Source: Sphingomonas bacterium
GTDB taxonomy: Bacteria > Pseudomonadota > Alphaproteobacteria > Sphingomonadales > Sphingomonadaceae
DNA length: 64,000 bases
Direction of reading: 5' to 3'
NCBI RefSeq assembly: GCF_028292945.1
Contig: NZ_JAQGLJ010000007.1
Coordinates: forward strand, 1 to 64,000
The notes below the pieces were generated by a model. It had not been told where the DNA came from. It saw nothing but the letters and a program-made list of their open reading frames with translations, and searched no databases. Both the position numbers and the translations under genes were made by a program. Shown piece after piece: positions 62,244 to 64,000 of the stretch. The number at the start of each line of letters is the position of its first letter. The first letter of the stretch is position 1.

Positions 62244-63151
62244 TGGCCGCCGACTTTCTGACCCGCTCCTGCCCCTCCTGCGGTGCCGACGCGCCGCGCG
62301 AGGAGATGCACAGCACGCGCCGCGCGGAACGCATGTCGCTGGACGAGCTGCGCCCGTACTGGAGCGGCCTGTTCAAGGAGAAGGTGTTCTTCTCCTACGA
62401 CCGCTGCACGCAGTGCGGCCTGCTGTTCGCGCCCAGCTTCTTCGATCGGGACCAGCTGGAGGATCTGTACTCGGCCATGGCGCCCAACATGGACCTGGTC
62501 CCCACCCCGGCCCTGGCAGCGACCCAGCGCGGCTATTTCGATGCGGTGGCGAAGGAGGCCAACCTCTCGGGCGGGTATCTGGAGCTGGGGCCCGACATCG
62601 GCTGGATCGTGCGCCATGCGGCGCGCGAGGGTGCGTTCGACAAGTTCTGGCTCGTCGAGCCGAACCGCCTGGTTCACGACGAACTCGCCGGGGCGTGCGA
62701 GGGCAAGCCGCATGCCATTCTCACCGACCTCGACGATCTGTCACCCGTGCCGGACGGCTCGGTGGGGCTGGCGGTGATGGTGCACGTCCTCGACCACCTG
62801 CTCGACCCGCTGGCCGCGCTCGCTGCGGTTCGCGCCAAGCTCAAGCCGGATGGTCGGCTGATGATCGTGACCCATAACGAAGCGTCGCTGCTGCGCCGGG
62901 TGATGGGCGAGAAGTGGCCGCCCTTCTGCCTGCAGCACCCCGAACTGTACAACCCGAAATCCATCACCGGGCTCGCGAAGCGCGCCGGCTTCGGTTCGGT
63001 CGAGGTAGGCCGCAGCAAGAACTACTTTCCGATCGAGTTCATGGCCCGCCAGGCGGCGTATACGGTCGGGCTGAAGATCGACCGGGTTCCGCTGCCCAAG
63101 GCGTCGATCGGGCTGCGGCTGGGCAACATGATCACCGTCGCCGCGCCTTGA
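62243..63151 (+). CDS. Class I SAM methyltransferase with N-terminal zinc-finger-like domain
   Basis: 302 residues. The N-terminus has two CxxC knuckles, SCPSCGAD (~10-14) and DRCTQCGLLF (~54-57), like the Zn-binding domain of sugar C-methyltransferases. A Methyltransf_11/23-type domain follows: 'SGGYLELGPDIGWIVRHAAR', 'VGLAVMVHVLDHLLDPLAAL' and 'LKPDGRLMIVTHNEASLLRR'. The motif-I glycines are partly replaced (LELGPDIG). TylC3/NovU-type C-methyltransferases are ~410 residues with an extra C-terminal domain missing here, so methylation site and substrate are open. It converges with the dehydratase gene, 2 nt apart. Confidence 0.8.
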   Translation: MAADFLTRSCPSCGADAPREEMHSTRRAERMSLDELRPYWSGLFKEKVFFSYDRCTQCGLLFAPSFFDRDQLEDLYSAMAPNMDLVPTPALAATQRGYFDAVAKEANLSGGYLELGPDIGWIVRHAAREGAFDKFWLVEPNRLVHDELAGACEGKPHAILTDLDDLSPVPDGSVGLAVMVHVLDHLLDPLAALAAVRAKLKPDGRLMIVTHNEASLLRRVMGEKWPPFCLQHPELYNPKSITGLAKRAGFGSVEVGRSKNYFPIEFMARQAAYTVGLKIDRVPLPKASIGLRLGNMITVAAP

Positions 63152-63153
63152 TC

Positions 63154-64000
63154 CTACAGACCGGCCCTCGCCCGGTACGCCGCGATCTGCTCCACCGTCA
63201 CCGTTCGCGCATCGTCGCCTGCCGCGGTGCGTCGATGCCAATCGACGATCCAGCCAAGCGCCTCGCCTAGCGGCAGGGCGGGACGCCAGCCGAGCAGGCT
63301 GCGCGCCCTGGAGGTGTCCAGCTTGAGCAGCCCGGCCTCGTGCGGGACCGCTCCGGTCCACGGCGCGGGTGGAGCCGCGTCGTCGCCCCACGCGGCGCGC
63401 ATCCGCTCCACGATCCAGCCGACCGGCCGTGCATCCTCATCGGCGGGGCCGAAATTCCACGCGTCGGCAAAGGCGCGCTCGCCCTTCAACAGCCGCTCGG
63501 CGATGAGCAGATAGCCGCCCAGCGCCTCCAGCACATGCTGCCACGGTCGCACGGCATCGGGCGATCGGATCGTCGGCGCCTGCCCTGCCTCGAACGCGCG
63601 CACCAGATCCGGCACCAGCCGATCGACGGCCCAATCGCCACCGCCGATGACGTTGCCCGCGCGCACGGAAGCCAGGCCGATGCCCGCCGCTTCGCAGTAG
63701 GAGCGGCGATACGCGGCGATCACCAGCTCGGCTGCGCCCTTGCTGCTCGAATACGGGTCATAGCCGCCCATCGGGTCGGTCTCGCGATACGGCCACACCC
63801 ATTCGCGGTTCTCGTAGCATTTGTCGGTGGTGATGCAGACCACCGCCTCCACCCCGCCGACCTGCCGCGCCGCCTCCAGCACATGGACCGTGCCCATGAC
63901 GTTGGTGGCATAGGTTTCGACCGGCTGGTCGTAGGACAGGCGCACCAGCGGCTGCGCGGCAAGGTGGAACACCACCTCCGGTCGCGCGGCGCGCATGGCG
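63154..64000 (-). CDS. rfbG: CDP-glucose 4,6-dehydratase (5' end outside window)
   Basis: The frame stays open to the right edge, so about 280 C-terminal residues of a ~360-residue enzyme are visible. 'ARPEVVFHLAAQPLVRLSYD', 'AVVCITTDKCYENREWVWPY', Tyr-x-x-x-Lys in 'GGYDPYSSSKGAAELVIAAY' and 'GNVIGGGDWAVDRLVPDLVR' are diagnostic of RfbG/DdhB. It converts CDP-glucose to CDP-4-keto-6-deoxyglucose, entry point to 3,6-dideoxyhexoses and to two-carbon-branched sugars. It runs opposite to the TPP enzyme locus; CDP-glucose synthase and 3-dehydrase genes would be expected just beyond the edge. Confidence 0.92.
   Translation of the reverse strand, partial: AMRAARPEVVFHLAAQPLVRLSYDQPVETYATNVMGTVHVLEAARQVGGVEAVVCITTDKCYENREWVWPYRETDPMGGYDPYSSSKGAAELVIAAYRRSYCEAAGIGLASVRAGNVIGGGDWAVDRLVPDLVRAFEAGQAPTIRSPDAVRPWQHVLEALGGYLLIAERLLKGERAFADAWNFGPADEDARPVGWIVERMRAAWGDDAAPPAPWTGAVPHEAGLLKLDTSRARSLLGWRPALPLGEALGWIVDWHRRTAAGDDARTVTVEQIAAYRARAGL

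Overview
The window is GC-rich, densely packed DNA from an alphaproteobacterium, most likely a sphingomonad (Sphingomonas or a close relative). This rests on the gene mix: large TonB receptors, exosortase-A-associated enzymes, paired polysaccharide export systems, and many ATGA/GTGA start-stop overlaps. No ribosomal RNA, CRISPR array or complete insertion sequence was seen.

Layout. (1) 1-11.9 kb: a truncated TPR/proline-rich secreted protein, then a first polysaccharide locus. On the plus strand it has a small membrane protein, an O-antigen ligase-like protein, a Wza-type lipoprotein, a Wzc-type co-polymerase with a tyrosine kinase domain, and a TPR/beta protein. On the minus strand it has a polymerase, a GT4 glycosyltransferase, a WcaF-like acetyltransferase and a frameshifted SGNH hydrolase. 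(2) 12.0-12.9 kb: tRNA-Arg(TCT) followed by about 0.8 kb with no convincing gene. (3) 12.9-31.7 kb: a divergent CoA-thioester catabolic island around a TetR regulator. The minus arm has a GPH-type transporter, PhyH dioxygenase, TonB receptor, enoyl-CoA hydratase, acyl-CoA ligase and single-chain biotin-dependent carboxylase. The plus arm has a double CaiB CoA-transferase, two acyl-CoA dehydrogenases, two VOC proteins and a second hydratase. The substrate cannot be read from sequence; a branched, isoprenoid or alicyclic carboxylic acid fits best. (4) 31.7-34.4 kb: an IS5-like remnant, an RNase H-like protein, a COG2509-type flavoprotein and a decayed RTX-repeat fragment. (5) 34.4-37.4 kb: a pyrimidine-utilisation operon in the order rutB-rutC-rutD-rutA. 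(6) 37.4-48.7 kb: exosortase-A-associated genes (PLP decarboxylase, acyl-CoA ligase, hydrolases 1 and 2) with a deacetylase, a flippase, two GNAT proteins flanking a JmjC/cupin protein, and a GT2, but no exosortase. (7) 48.8-50.5 kb: an outer-membrane barrel protein and an M23 peptidase.

(8) 50.7-64 kb: a second polysaccharide locus, almost all on the plus strand and translationally coupled for most of its length. An HpcH/HpaI-type aldolase, an SDR and a 3-dehydroquinate-synthase-like cyclase come first. They are followed by an SLBB export protein, a kinase-less chain-length protein, a GtrB-like GT2, a GT-C-like membrane transferase, a sugar epimerase/reductase, a TPP-dependent acetolactate-synthase-like enzyme, a GtrA-like flippase and a zinc-finger methyltransferase. 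A convergent CDP-glucose 4,6-dehydratase runs off the right edge.

This last locus is the best candidate for an undescribed system. The aldolase-SDR-cyclase triad looks like a shikimate-style route rebuilt to make a carbocyclic sugar. The dehydratase, TPP enzyme and reductase match the logic of two-carbon-branched (yersiniose-type) CDP-sugars. A scattered GtrA/GtrB/GtrC-like set could load, flip and attach such a sugar.
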